Assembly (NCBI GenBank): GCA_022579005.1
Contig: MU401514.1
Coordinates: 1-64,000, forward strand
Length of the DNA stretch: 64,000 nt
Reading direction: 5' to 3'
From: Poronia punctata
Lineage: Eukaryota > Ascomycota > Sordariomycetes > Xylariales > Xylariaceae
In this document: one piece after another, positions 23,308-36,816 of the stretch
How positions within the stretch are numbered: position 1 is the stretch's first letter
How the letters are laid out: the number at the start of each line of letters is the position of its first letter
Made by a program: the position numbers and the translations under genes
The notes under the pieces: model-generated
What the model saw: the letters and a program-made list of their open reading frames with translations, nothing else
Databases searched by the model: none
What the model was told of the DNA's origin: nothing

Positions 23308-25639
23308 GATTGAGCACGGTGTCGAAGCAAAGGTAACGAACGAGAGGGAAATTGATGCAACCTCTGTGAGAAAGCAGGTTGCCTGGGGCAGGAGGAATCT
23401 GATGGCTTGGGAAGACAGTAAATGCAAATGGCCAGAGGGATCTGGCTGGTACAGCAAGCAATAGTTGAAGCAAAGTCCAACTATGCGTATAGGATTGACT
23501 ACAAGCCAGATGCAATTTACTGAAGGGAGCAGAGACGGAAGTGCAGGGAAAGGTGGTCGAGGGGAAGAAGCTGATGTGGGAGGAATAAATGGAGGGGAGG
23601 ATTGTGTGGGCAAAGAAGGATTCTTGTGTCAAGGACCAAGGGTTCAAAGCCTGTGTTTATGCATTGTGGTGGTTCACCCACAATGAAGTCTCCGCTTTAA
23701 CTTGTATTGTGTATCGACACTTACGCCGTCGCCTGGGCAGCAAGTGAATGGTATAAGTAGGTACAAGCCCTGTAAAAGCCTGTAAGACGAGGGGTTAGTG
23801 ACCAGAGATGACACATTAGGGACGAGGGGCGTCGACCCCCACATCACACTAGCTAAATAGGGCCGGATGGTCGGCGACATAGTACATGAACACACTTGTG
23901 AACTCCAAGGCTGTACATGCCATGATAAATTTCCAACAGTAACCCCACTTCGGGAGAAAACAAACCATCAAAAGACATGGCGTGACTGGACTCACCTCCT
24001 TGGGGACGCCCATGACTATATGTATATATATAGTCAGGGGTCGGGACATCATCAAACCTCGACAACACGGAACCATATCAAGCAGTCCATGGGTTTTACA
24101 TGGGCATGCCTCACTGTTGGTAATTCCCTCCCTGCTGGATCCTTTAGGACAGCAGGTCTATGCCAATGTCTTTAGCCATTGGCAAGTTCCTTCTTGTTTG
24201 AAGTGGCCTTCTCTTGATGACTTGCACCAAGGTCCATTGCCCGCAGCCGAACAAGAAGTAACGAAGAGTTCCAGGGTCTAAGAACGAACGCCACCTGTCG
24301 TCTTCTAATGTCCTAGTGAAAGAGGTCGCAATCAGCACCTGAAAACACCATAGGGCGTTTGGAGAAGGGGGTAGAGATAGAGTTCTCACCAGTGTCGGGG
24401 TGTCGACATGGACCACGCCTTCAAGAGATGCCTGAATAAGGTCGGCTTAGGATCCCCCTAAGACGACCCAGCCATCTCCTTTGACGAGATAAAACAAAGT
24501 CCCCAGCTTTGTTACCACTGCCGCCATGGTTGAGAAGAGCAGCAGCATTGACACATCCTAAACAAGGCGTTTAGGAGATACTCGGATCACGTGAGGTGCA
24601 CAGCGGCCAAACCCTTGTATCCAACTGTTAATTGAGCAGTCAGCAACCCAGTTCTCTTCAGGGTCTGGGTTTCATACCTTTGTCTCGAAGATTTTCCTCT
24701 CGGTATTATGGTCATTGGAGGGTTAGCTTGCTTGGGCTTTACTCCAAGCAGCGATATGCCGAATTGTCTTGGGACAGTCTGCAGGACAGGCGTTGTAATG
24801 CCATAGCAAAGGTCGCAAGCAACGTCATGAACGAAGCGCAGGATAATTGTTCCGTGACAGCTTCATCGTCCGAAAGCCGATATCTCTGCAGAGAAAGCAG
24901 AGGGAAAGCATGTTGAAAGCACGAGGATTAAAGCAAAGATGTAGAAAGATGGGAGGTTAAAGGTAAGGTACGTACTCTAGGTGAGGATACCGAATCCCTG
25001 TAAACTATTGGTGGATGTGGGCCAGTTTTGGTGTCAAGGATGTTTACCCGAGGTTTCGCCGGCGCCCCCTTACACCTAGCTTCCAGCGCATCACCAAGCG
25101 GTACAGAGCTCAAAAAAGCACAATCGCCAGTTACCATTGTGAATTCTATTCACAACAAGTGACAAGGCAGAGGCATTCATCCATTCTTCGCTCAATGGAA
25201 AAGGGGTATTGAGCAGAATCGCCTTAGTAAACCTCAATGCGGATGTATCATACCGATAATCGCCCTACGTCATACTCCTTGATTTAGCAAAGGTGTCTTC
25301 TACATGTACTCACTTACTCATAGATCCTCCATTTAACACCCCGGGACAATGGGTATCTACAGTTCTAGTTGCATTGTTGGAAAGAGTGAAGCGCAATATC
25401 ATAGAAGGTTCGGAAATACCTAACCCAGGTTTGCAAATACTGGCGAATCACAGATTCGGGGATATCAAATTGTAGCCAATCACAGAACAGAGCGGACGGA
25501 TGTTTCCCTGGAGTCGAGGGTTTGACCGATACTCGTAGACACCAGTGCAACAGAAAATATTAGGTTAGGTAAGATTTCCAGCTGCATAAGTTCACCAGGC
25601 AAACAACAAGAAACCACATAATCCGCTTTCATATTCAGC
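23308..25639. other. Intergenic region, 2.3 kb
   Basis: Divergent promoters of the DNMT5 gene (-) and the 2H phosphoesterase gene (+) lie here. I found no open frame with a recognisable domain on either strand. A short perfect inverted repeat (9-bp arms 24013-24021 and 24028-24036) is present. Base composition is ordinary, so it does not look RIP-mutated. Confidence 0.45.
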
Positions 25640-27032
25640 ATGGCTTCAACTCTAGAGTCGACCGACGCGAAAAACAAGCTAGAGGACCTCTCTGGCGTGG
25701 TGTTGAAGCCGGGAGAGAATCCATACAATGCATTGATCGAGACATGTCATGATGATCCAGTTGAGTCCTTCCCCTGTCATATATATTTTTCTTATGGGCC
25801 CGGCCGGACGGGCAGGTGGGTTGTTTGGATCACGAAATATTGATTCCTACAACAGAACACCTCAATTGATTGGATCGGCCAATACTAACCATGACAACCA
25901 GGCCGAAATACAAGAATTATACGCAGTGCATCGCACGCGACGAAACGCACAGCAAAGGGAGAAATTCTTGGCTCCCGACTTCCGAGAACTGATTATTGAT
26001 CCCTATTTGTTACGGCTTGAGAACCCGGATCTGGAACCGGGCTTTAGGGACACGAGTACGGCTCCTTGCATTTTACCTGACATGGCGTGTTACTAAACCT
26101 CGACCAAGGATACTGTATGACCTTTTGGGGTCGTCCACCTATTCATGTCCTGGAACTTGCCCAGGCGATCCAGAAGAGACTTCAAAGTGTTGCACCGAGT
26201 AGGTTTTACCTCGTATTGTTGGTTGTCATTACTAGCACTGCTCTTGGGTTTAGTCAAAGGTGTGCGGCGCGTGTTAGCTAATTTGATATACTCTAGATGT
26301 CTGGCTGATGCCACTTCATCGCAGTAAGTAGAAACCAAACCAGCCTTCGTCGTGTCCTGAACCTGGCTCTGTCAGACTTTCCACTTTTACCAATCCCTGA
26401 TTAACAGGATGGATTGACGAGAACACATAAGCTAACCAGTGATCCTTAAAGTGCACATCACCACATTAGAAATAGCATTCTCCCGCACAGCAGAGGAGAT
26501 CGAGGAGATAAAGGAAGCGTTGAAGCCCTCTATCCCCGCTATAGCCAACTACACATACCGACACAGGGCACGTCTAGTCAAGCCCATGGTCTCGTACGAC
26601 CTGTCGGCCTTTGCCGTTTCTTTCCTTCCAGCAGCGGGCGAGCCGGTCATATCCCCGCCTCCCGTGGCGCCGGACAATGCCGATGTCCTGAAACAAGGGG
26701 ATACATACACATATCACCATCTCCGAAGGGACATGTGGGATCAAGCAAAGATGGCGGGAATTGTGGTTGGTTCCCGGTATATTGTTCCCAGTGCACACAT
26801 CACGCTGGGACGGTATCTCACTCACGACGACCACGCAACGCCGGAACAGAGGAAGCGGTGGGTTGATGCCATTGACGATGTCAACAGATGGCTGGAGAGT
26901 GAGGTGTGGGGAAGAGCTGATTCCGAGGTCATTGGAGAATGGATTGTCGGTCAAGAGAAGGGTCTTGATGTTCGTGTCGGCACATTGTGGTACGGTGGAG
27001 GTAGGACCGTTCTCCTTGGTGAAGGGTTCTAG
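25640..27032 (+). CDS. 2H-superfamily RNA ligase/cyclic phosphodiesterase-like protein
   Basis: Five exons by hand: 25640-25759, 25902-26055, 26109-26198, 26297-26323 and 26440-27032, together 327 residues with every phase matching. Exon 4 is only 27 nt. The first donor is the weaker GTTGAGT; it was chosen because it alone restores the frame into the next exon. The others are GTACGG, GTAGGT and GTAAGT, with CTAAC-type branch sites. The two H-x-T motifs that define the 2H phosphoesterase fold are His136-Ile-Thr138 and His250-Ile-Thr252. The family includes 2'-5' RNA ligase/LigT and cyclic phosphodiesterases that open 2',3'-cyclic phosphates. Fungal members of this layout are conserved but, as far as I know, not well characterised. 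No signal peptide or membrane segment is seen. Confidence 0.75.
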
Positions 27033-30000
27033 GTTTGGTATTTTCTATCTAGATACTGTTAGAATGTTAAAAGAGAATAAAGTCTACCGCTCCCCATTAT
27101 TTAAGGCTAGCCCAGATTTTATTTGTGAATAGCGTCGCGCAGTCTAGCGAGTGAAATGACTTCATGCGAAGCCCTACGTCTAATTCCACAGGTCTAAACA
27201 AACATCATGTAGGGTTGATACCCGACGGTGTCCAACTGGATTGCTTTGCATCTACCTTATCAGTCTCGGATCTTCCGATTGTTCGTATGCAATCATGTCG
27301 CGGGAGCAACACCCATCACTGTGGGGTGGGTGAGGGTAACTGGGAGAGCCTTGACAACGTAAATGATACCGCAAAAGTGTTTACCGAGTCTGACGTTTAA
27401 AATGGGTATCCCGTATACTGATTAAAATTGTTGAGCAAATGAGACTTACAGTCGAACGGCGTTGGTCCGTGGAGCGGTGTGGTGGTGGCTCAACTCGGTG
27501 TCGAGACTCCAATCACGGAGAAAAGCCGTAATATGTAATACCTAGGTAGCTGCGACGTATCCATGAATGCCCAACGGCGTTAAACAGGTTCTATTCTCCC
27601 CAACATGACAAATATGTAGGTTAAGGGCCAATCTATGAAGAGAATTCAATTCCCTTGCCACCACCAAATGGCTGTTCATAGAAACCAGCAATGATCCATG
27701 GGTCATCAGATTTTGGTCTCGTAGGTAAGTAGGTAGTTAGACGAAAGATTAACTGAAGCCGGCAGCCCAAGAATCTGTCACTTGAACTGCAAAAGCCAAA
27801 TCCGCACCGGTCACGGGGAACCACCAACTAGGCCGGAACTGATTAACCGGCAGGAAAGGAAAAGTTAACAATGCAGTAATTATCTATACTCGTAAAACAC
27901 CAAAAAATGAGATGTCAACCTAAGGACTCGGCTATCATCCGGAGGCGTCTCGATTAGCGACGAACCGCAGTAACTGATAATCAATTTTTGTTCATCGATG
28001 TCAAACGGACTGGTCCAATGGGATCTGGACGGGCCTAACCTCGATTATGTACAGTTCCAGGATGCAAAGTCGATCGATCATATAAACAAGGATGGATTTT
28101 CCCGTTCAGTCGGATTGAATCCGACAAACTCTTCGACGGTACTATCCTTTCCTATAAACCCCTTGGTACGGCATAAGTCGTAAAGGACCCCAAGTCTAAC
28201 CGTAGTACTACTTAGGTGAGTGAATGTGACCCAACTTGAAGTTACTCGGTCTCTACCCAATTAAAGGTAACGTACAATAGGTAGACAATTGGCAACGGGA
28301 AATCCCCGATGCCCTCGAATGTCGAGATGCCTCCCGGCGTCTCTTAGACCAGATTTGAACAAGTGGGCATTAAAAACACTTGGAAGCTGTCTCCGTTAGG
28401 TGGATAACTTGTAGTTCGATAGCATCATAGCAGCACTAAACCAACTACTTAACTATAACAGGTAGGTAACTTGTCCCAAAACATAATAGCCCACGAGCTA
28501 ACAGCCACTAGATGTACAATCTAAGTAAAAAGTCTCCACTCATAACAGCCCTACCCAGTGACACAGAGCTCGTAAAACAAAGTAAGTACCTAACCTTACA
28601 CGTATCCGGGCACCAGGTTTTTGAAAGAAAGGAAGACAAGTCCTGTCCGGTCCGGCCTAGGATAGATACATTAGTAGATGAAATAAGCGGCGTAAAAAAA
28701 AAAAGGAAACCGACATACAGGATGAATTATTATCATATGTAGGAAAACGCATCCGACGCCATCTCGGCTTTTTACTGAACCCAAGGGAACCAATCGTTGC
28801 GGCGTAAGACCCGACGATCGTTACCCACCGATAGATACTCTGCATCCCGTACCCGCATCCGATCACCGATACATAAGGTAATACCTTATTTTGCGAGAGC
28901 TTCCTTTACCGATACGATACCAAAAAGACTTCTTGTGACAGAACATCGAAAACCAGAGAAGTGGCAGGCAAAAGAAAAAAAGAAAAAAAAAATTGAGGGG
29001 TTCAAGTGAGTAGGTATAAGCAAACTTCCCAAACCACGGATAGGAATCTGTTTTTGATAGTAGGTAGTCGAAGTCGTAGATGTAGTTCAAGTGTATGTAG
29101 GTTAGGTACTCGTACGAGTTACATGATCGGTCTACTTGCAAACCAAACGTACATGTACTGCAAGTTAGGTATGTAGCAGGTACAGATTAAAAAGGCAGAA
29201 TTAGATACAGGTAGTCCACATCAAGTACAACGCATACATACATACATACATACGTCCCCATTTCCCTACTTGACAAATTCCCGGTCTTCTTTATCACTCT
29301 TACTTTTTTTGCCCTTCTCCTTCAAAATACGTAGAGGTCCCAACTACTACGTATAAGTGCTAGTTGGGAAAATATGGGGAGCTAGTCGGCATGTAGAAAC
29401 CAGACCGAGGGAGTACAAAAAAAAAACCTCTTGTCTCTATCTCAATTGAGTGTTTAGGTTAGGTACATGTACATGTGATGTTGTATGGGTATGGGCAGGG
29501 CAGGGCAGGGTAGGAGAAAAACCGAACGGTTATTCCCGCCACATTTCAGGGAAGGAAAAAAAAAACAAAAAACTTTTCCTTTCCACCCATTTGCCTTCAA
29601 TTTACCTACCTATAAAAAGTGACAAGGGCCGGTCCGCCAAGAAAAGAGGTAAAGGAACGCCTTTTCTCCTGCTGTGTTTCTTCGACAATTTCTGGGCGCA
29701 AGTGTATGTACATAGAATACCTATGTACAAACAAACAATCGCATCTCGTCTCGTCTGCATATATACTTTGTAATCAATATATATAAACACTCAAATCTAA
29801 CCTAGGACCTTATTCCATCATACTAGGGCCTTGTCTGGTCCCAACTTGACATCTATTTAGACTTCTATGAAGTTTGTCTCATATTCACACACTTATACAT
29901 ACAAGTACACATTCCGACTTCAAAAGCCAGTCTGATTGGAACAGACCAAAAAACGACCTTGCTCTTGGAATTGGATCTATACGGTTGTCGTCTTTTTATA

Positions 30001-30149
30001 TTAGAATCAATTCTGTGGCAACATATCTGTCAAGAGCACATAGGGATCATACATGTGTTCAGCTCTCAGCCTATGATGACCCCAGCAGTCATCATCCCCG
30101 TCACGATACCTGCCATAACATAAACCATCCATTCAGATTTAATCGAACG
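27033..30149. other. Intergenic region, 3.1 kb
   Basis: No supported gene. Small open frames on both strands lack domains. The region contains AGGTTAGGT and TACTCGTA motifs, a short CATA microsatellite at 29230-29252, and a perfect 9-bp inverted repeat (29707-29715 with 29721-29729). The last few hundred bases should hold the promoter of the MFS gene; the open frame from 29874 extends the MFS exon upstream but has no domain. Confidence 0.45.
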
Positions 30150-32423
30150 ATGTCCGATCCCGAGACTAAGCCCCAACGCTCTCAGGGGCAACCCACCCAT
30201 GCGCAGCCCAGGAACAAGGAAGTGGAACCCGTAAAGCCGGTCAGCGGCAGGAGGAGCAGCGACGACAGCACCGGCGCGTCGTCGAATACCTCCTCTACTC
30301 ATTTTTCATCGGTTGACGGTTACGAAGGGGAGGAACTGGATGATGTTCAGGACCGGCGGGATCGGCTCGAGCGGGTCTCCACCACACATTCGGCTTCCGG
30401 AGATGCCCCGGTGCATCCTATCGACTCCGTCGTCGAGGTCCCGGATAGCTTCTATGATAAGCTACCTAAGCATCGTAAAAGTAGGGTCCCCCCATCTCGT
30501 CTTACTCCATCCATTACCCCCTCATCAGAAGGGTAATCATCGATAAGCGAAGCGACTAACTGCGAACATCACTATAGATATCATCGTGTTCCTACAGGCT
30601 TTCACCGCCTTCCTCTCTCCCATGTCCAGTACCTCCGTGCTGGCAGCCACACCCGAGGTCGCAGCCGAGTACAAGACCACGGGTTCTATAGTGAACCTCG
30701 TCAACGCATTCTATCTATTATTTATGGGCTTATCGCCCATAATCTGGGGCCCCCTGAGCCAGGTATACGGACGTAGGCCGGTAAGCATGCCCTTTCGAGT
30801 TTTGTTCTCGTCTGCTTCAATGTTCTCACAACCCTCTATCCCCTGACGTGGCCATTCGCATGTATATGTGAAGGCGGTTGGAACGTTGACAGTGGAGGGA
30901 ATGCTAGAGTCCCGGGCGCTTTATTGCATCGATGGACTGGCCAGCTTTACTGAGTAATACTGCAGGTCGCCCTTACCACCGGCGTAGGCTTCGTTATCGC
31001 TAGCATCGGTACTGCGCTCTCGCCTAACCTCGGGGCCTTTTTCTTCTTTCGCCTCTTCACGGCCTTTCTAGGAACATCTTTCCTGTTGAACGGGGCGGCG
31101 GTTATCAGGTAAGGCACCCTGTCCATTGAGTTCACGTCGTCCAAACTGCCTGCACTGGTCGAGTACTGATGGCAACATGGTGGTAGCGATATCTTCCGCC
31201 CTACAGAACGTGGCACGGCCACAGGCTGGTTCATGTCGGGTTCATTGACCGGGCCTGCCTTTGGCCCATTTATTGGAGGTCTTATTGTAACATATACATC
31301 ATGGCGAGTCATCTTCTGGTTGCAAACTGGCCTTGCAGCCGTTGCCACCATTGGCATTTACTTCTTGATGCCGGAGACAATCTTTCACAAGAAGATCGAT
31401 GACCTGGCAGGTTATAGCGGACGGCAAAAGGGGCGGGAGTTGTTGTCCATGCTCAACCCTTGGAGGGTTTTGAAGCTGTTTAGATACCCAAGTACGTACT
31501 CACCACAGCTTTGCTATTCTTTATCCTGTTATTCGGTATTTTGATCAAGACGGATAGAATCCGGCCAAGATGAGTAAGCTGTTGCTGACCTTGACCATTG
31601 CTTAGATTTTGTCTTGACTGGTTTCGCAAGTTCCGCACTTGTGTGGAACATGTATGGCCTATTGACACCTATTCGCTACGTCCTTAACCCCCGGTATCAC
31701 CTCACGTCGCCCCTCCAAGGAGGCCTCTTCTATCTAGCCCCCGGGTTCGGCTATCTCACAGGGACATTCGTGGGGGGCCGGTACGCGGACTACATCGTTA
31801 AAGTATACATTCGCAAGCGCGGCGTGCGCATCCCGGAGGATCGCATGTATTCGGCATTACCCTTCATGGGCATCGTGATACCGGGCAGCGTGCTCATTTA
31901 CGGATGGTGCGTCGAGAAGGATGTCGGCGGCATCCCGTTGACAGTCATCGTCCTCTTCCTGCAAGGGCTCGCCCAACTCTTCTGCTTCCCCTCGCTCAAC
32001 ACATATTGCCTCGACGTCATGGACGGCCGTGGCGCTGAAGTCATCGCCGGTAATTACGCGGTGCGTTACCTCTTTGGGTGCCTTGCGACGGCCGTCGTGT
32101 TACCGGCTACCGAGACCATCGGCGTTGGCTGGTACTCGACGATTAGCTCACTCTTCGTATTCGCGGGCGCCATAAGCACCTACCTGTCAGTACGCTACGG
32201 TAAACAGTGGCGAGACGCCATAGATGCGAAGCAAGCGGCAGCGCCGCAGCAAAGAGACAAGAAGCACAAAAGCAAGGGAAGACAGGAAGCAGGTATCATA
32301 ACGGACGAAAAGAACGGCCACGAATCTGTGAGTGGCAGTGACGTAAGCGCTGCCAGCAAGAGCGGGACCCCAACACGGGCTAACGAAGAGGAAAAGCGGC
32401 TCGCAAACGATGGAGGCGTTTGA
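30150..32423 (+). CDS. MFS drug:H+ antiporter, DHA1 family (Dtr1/Qdr/Tpo-like)
   Basis: Five exons: 30150-30480, 30578-30780, 30966-31108, 31187-31491 and 31606-32423, giving 599 residues. The donors are GTAGGG, GTAAGC, GTAAGG and GTACGT, and all phases agree. The first 105 or so residues are hydrophilic and acidic, followed by about 12 membrane helices starting near residue 111. Motif A appears as GPLSQVYGRRP between helices 2 and 3, with Gln in place of the usual Asp. The antiporter motif C is clear as TGPAFGPFIGG in helix 5. Helix 1 carries FLSPMSSTSVLAATPEV, typical of the dityrosine/quinidine exporter group. The C-terminus is a hydrophilic Lys-rich tail. The protein is probably a plasma-membrane exporter of small organic compounds; no biosynthetic cluster is adjacent to suggest a substrate. 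The start was chosen as the first ATG of the open exon that keeps the N-terminal domain. Confidence 0.85.
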
Positions 32424-33785
32424 ATGGCGTCACGAGTTTGATGAAAAACATGACAGGATACCCTTTGCATTATTTAGACGTGAGGCGTCCATCCGTATAG
32501 GTATGTAGGCCGCGTACTCAGCGTCCATCGATTATGCGAAATAGAGCCTTGGTGGGCCGAAAGCTTGCGTATGCCGTGCATAGCTACTTCCTTAGCCATA
32601 GCCATCTTACCTAGTGTAAGTAGGTACCATATTAATCCGAATTTGAAAGACTGGATCATTTAATTGTGGTGGTACGCATTTGAAGCATTTAAAGACACAT
32701 TCGCCTAACCCAGATGATTAACGTACACATATAGTACGCCCGTCGAAGGAAATGTAGTGTGATACCTGCTACTAAAAGAGAGATTAAAGGTTCTAGAAGA
32801 CAAAATGCAGTGCCACGTAAGCCTCACGTTCTAGATCTCTGGATATCGCCGTAGAAGGAACTTGGGCTGTGCTTACATTGGGGTAGTTACAGGGAGGACC
32901 ATCCATGACCAACATGAACTACGTTTCTTAAGCATAAGTCCCTACATTGAATATACGCGTACCTTAGATGCAGTCTGTTACCTTTACTACTCGCCAATAT
33001 CTTTTGAGATGGAGGTATTTGGCAAACAATTCCCAAAGTACCTAATTTATTGCGTCAAGTCAATTGATATCATGATTGATCAAGATGACATCATAAACCG
33101 TGCACTGGCATCTAAAATTCATTTAGTTCTTTCAATACAGAAACATAACGCGTTTTTGACACGCGGAAGCAATGTCGTGTTCTACCTTCCCTACTTCCAT
33201 ATGTCCCGTTACCAGTTCCAAGGCGCGACGCGAAACTGGGTACGGTTCGAAGATTGCAGGATGCGGTGGTTACGTATATAACTGGGCCTTTTCGTTTTCG
33301 AACCTCAATAATATGGTTCAGTGTTTGGTCTCCTTGAACTTGCTCTCGGTTGTAGTACTCACCTAACCGAGGGTGATACTCAGTATGTTGTAAATCAAAT
33401 GATGGCAGTCAAGTCGCCCACTATGAAAGGGCCTGTGTGCAGTAGGTTGGCTACTAACCCAGACCAGTCTGCCCTAGTCTAGCAGATCTCAAACTCTATC
33501 GCCATCTTCGAGATCCTCCCCGCATCATCTGTTTCACTAGACACCTTAGTAAGTGCACTGGGGTAGGTCCGATTCCGAGCCGCAGATAACTAAGTAATTA
33601 CACCTTGAATTGGCCGCATGGAGATGGGGTAAGTTGCAGTCCCTATTCTACACGGCTGGTTGAAACAATTACTCGTACGTCTTTAGCAGATACTTCAACT
33701 CGAGTTCATTCCGATAGCTCTATTTTGATATTATGACAGTTGGCCCCTGACTATCTCTCGTGTTTGGTGGTAGAGAGAGTAGGAA
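32424..33785. other. Intergenic region, 1.4 kb
   Basis: No gene with recognisable content. An open frame at 32862-33281 (+) of about 139 codons starts without ATG and has no domain, so it is not called. Confidence 0.45.
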
Positions 33786-34597
33786 CTACAACGCCTTCAA
33801 CTTACCAAGTCTCCCCAAGATAGTGTCATACGAGACAGATATTCGTGACACTGACTCGGCCTGGAATTTATATGTGCAACGCTTCCCAATTGTCTTGGAA
33901 GGACATAGGTAACAATGTATTGTAGATAGTCTACAATTACCCCACCACGCCGTGTTTTTGCCCCGCACTCCGGCCGTTAGAGATTTCTTTGTGGCATGGA
34001 GCAGAGATTTCAGGGCTTCTAACGGTATCTGAGTGTGGCATGATCTTGTAATCTGCAATCCACAACGCGACATCGGTAGATAAGTGCCGTAGACGCAGGA
34101 ACCTTCCATTCCTAACAGCCTTATTACAGTTATAGAAGAACAGGGCTGCTGATTAAAGGAGTCAAGAAAATGCGCGTCAGTGGTCCCTTTGTACCTCTTT
34201 GCCGAAGCATCTGCATATGCAACGTATTCCGCACTTGCCATCACGGATACGGGGCGGCCTTACTCTGTAGAAGAGTACGAACCGTCAGCGACGACGAAGT
34301 TACACCTTTGTAGAACCTGAGCGACAGAAGACTTGTCAATCTAATTTACTGAGGGGGGTATGAACGCGTTTCAAACCGTGACATACCTGGGGGATCCCAT
34401 GTCTTAGTAACAAGAGTCCTACGCGGGTGTCCTGAAACAATGAACCCAGGTTGGCCCGTTGGATACCCGTGTATCAACAGATCATGCTCTGCTGTTGAAG
34501 TACGGTAATTATTTGCAGTATCTATCCGCATCTCACTCAATACAATAATGGCTATAAGCAACCTGAACAATTCCTCTGCACTGGTTTGAATGGCCAT
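33786..34597 (-). CDS. Possible small secreted cysteine-rich protein (two exons)
   Basis: Not recognised; a tentative model. Exon 1 is 34597-34387 with a GTATGT donor; exon 2 is 34210-33786 after a CAG acceptor. The intron would be 176 nt, and the phases agree, giving 211 residues. The N-terminus has a short hydrophobic stretch (LLIAIIVL, about residues 13-22) that could be a weak signal peptide. Exon 1 encodes no cysteine, while exon 2 encodes eight, an even number as expected for disulphide-bonded secreted proteins, with motifs Gly-Ser-Cys-Val-Tyr-Gly and Trp-Trp-Gly-Asn-Cys. The gene stands alone in a gene-poor 4.4-kb stretch, a common setting for fungal secreted proteins. A chance open frame or a decayed gene remains possible; an alternative is a single-exon product from the ATG at 34241. 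Confidence 0.3.
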
Positions 34598-36816
34598 GCG
34601 GACCCGACACCGGGAGGTACGTGTCCAAATATATACCCAGGTTTGGTGGGGGTAGGTTAGGCAGGCCCCGGGGGCGGGTACCTAGGTTTTGAAGTTTTCA
34701 TAGAACCACCTATCATTACGTGTAGACAATGTGGGGTCATGTACAAGCAAGTACTGGCTCTGGGCGCGATCCAAACCATCCAATACAATGACGGTATTTA
34801 CCCCTAGACATCCCTTTTAGGCACTATTTAACCCCTGCGATAGATACAAGGACTCTCTGTACATCCTGCGTCTGAAGTCAGAGCCGCATCTTTCTACATA
34901 TAAGATTAGATGAGGAGTGATGTAGGCATATTAATATGGCCATCGCCTACCTAGATAGAGAACTACGACAGTACAAACAGTTACGCCGCTGATGATTTTC
35001 TACCCAAGCCTCTACTATTTATCCATGTAAGAATAAAATAAGGTAACTTTACAAGTTAGGACTGGGCACGAAGTAAAAAGGCATTGCTCTTTGACAGCTA
35101 TGCCAATAAAAGACATGACATATCACGTACATACATACGAGTATACCTAGAGAAACCGGGATCTCGATATCCTGATAAAGTTCGCAGCAAACTGGGGATT
35201 ACGCGTCCACTTACATCACTTTACTTCGGGTAGCTCTAGGGAAAGTCCACAATGGGCATAAGGTAAGCTTGAGTGTCATTGATCAAGGTACAGCTACTAC
35301 GTTCCGTTGCCTGCGCCTAACTACTTCAGGTATCATACTCATCTGCTACAGCCTTACATAACCTAGTAAACCGGATTGCCACGAGGTAGTGAGTATGATC
35401 GAAAACAGAAGCTTGTTCAAGAGTGACAATTGCACTTCTACAAGACTTCTACAAGATTTTCCCATACAAATTCAAGTCTTTAACACGTGTGGCCATTTAA
35501 ATACAGATATATACCTCTAGGCCCGGCCCTGATAGCTGGGGGTATGTCTGTAGGACCCTATGTCAGCAGGTACGACCCTACTGTATATAGGTACTGGCAT
35601 CAGATAGAAGACATGGATGCATCGGCCTACACAATAGATATACACATGTGCACGCATTAGGTATATGTACGAATCTATGTGCCTATTTTGCCCTAGGTTC
35701 AAATTTAGGATGAGGAGCTTGCTTCCCCAAGCCACCAAAGACATGTTTTAAGCACCAATCGACATATTGAAGAACACTTAGGTTAGAGGCAGGTTAGACA
35801 GTTTCAAAGTCGTCGCTTCCTCCTGAAAATATATGTCTAGGAGTACTGACAATCCTGGCGCCATAGCTCACTGCGACTACCTGGAGCTGTGAGAGCTCGA
35901 CCTAAATAATACATATAGTTCTACTTGCATTCTCCCACGGGATTATTGGGCCGATATGATATAAGGTACATTAGTAAGATGAACAAACCTGTCTAACTTG
36001 CGTATTCACCTTTTACCACGGCTGTTCGTATACCATAACTTTGATTACCCAGGTAGTTCAACAATCAATATCCAACACCTTGACCACATTGTATTATTTC
36101 TCAATTAGGCCCCTCTACCCTTGGTTACTGCCCCAAGTGTCTCCTGCGTCCCTTCCTTCCACATAATTCCACTCCACTCTCCGTCTCGACAATGAACTGC
36201 ATGGAAGCCAGGTGATCCCTCCCTCATCCTTCCGTTCCTATTACCTATTCCCCTTAGATAACCCACCCCGCTGCCTCTACGCGCATCAGCCTGCAATACC
36301 TTTTGGTATGCTACAAGCCACCGGTAAAGCCGTCAGTCGAGCGTTGTGTTGTCTTCGGCGGAGATTACGTACCTCCCCAAGTGCAAGCACGGACTAAGTC
36401 AAATTTGCATGTGTCCTTCTTCCAACTGTACAGATTTTTGAATCAGTCCCCAAAATCTGTGCGGTTTTATTTCGCACTGATAACTCTTTTGTTTCTCTTG
36501 CACTTGTCTCCCTATTCTTCTCCATACCCCACCTGATTCCTGTCTTCTATACAAAACTACCGACTCACTGTCGTCTTCCTATTCACAACACTGGCATTTC
36601 CTGCCCAGATATAGCCACCGGCCGTAGGCGACCATTGCCAACCAGCTAAACAAGCTACCATCACCTTACCGGACGAGTGGCCCATCATTCATCTGGTTAT
36701 AGGCGCCCGCGACCGATGCATATTCCTGGCCAAACGTGGTCCCACAGTTTTGTTGATTATTGATATCTCGACGGTTTCAATACAACAAGGGCCACGCTTA
36801 GTATCATCACACCAAG
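34598..36816. other. Intergenic region, 2.2 kb
   Basis: No supported gene. The right part (from about 36100) is pyrimidine-rich and probably contains the promoter and leader of the DUF3405 gene. Short open frames here have no motifs. Confidence 0.45.

Noticed and set aside
32862..33281. 139-codon open frame on the plus strand
   Set aside because: No ATG at its start, no recognisable motif and no splice partners found.
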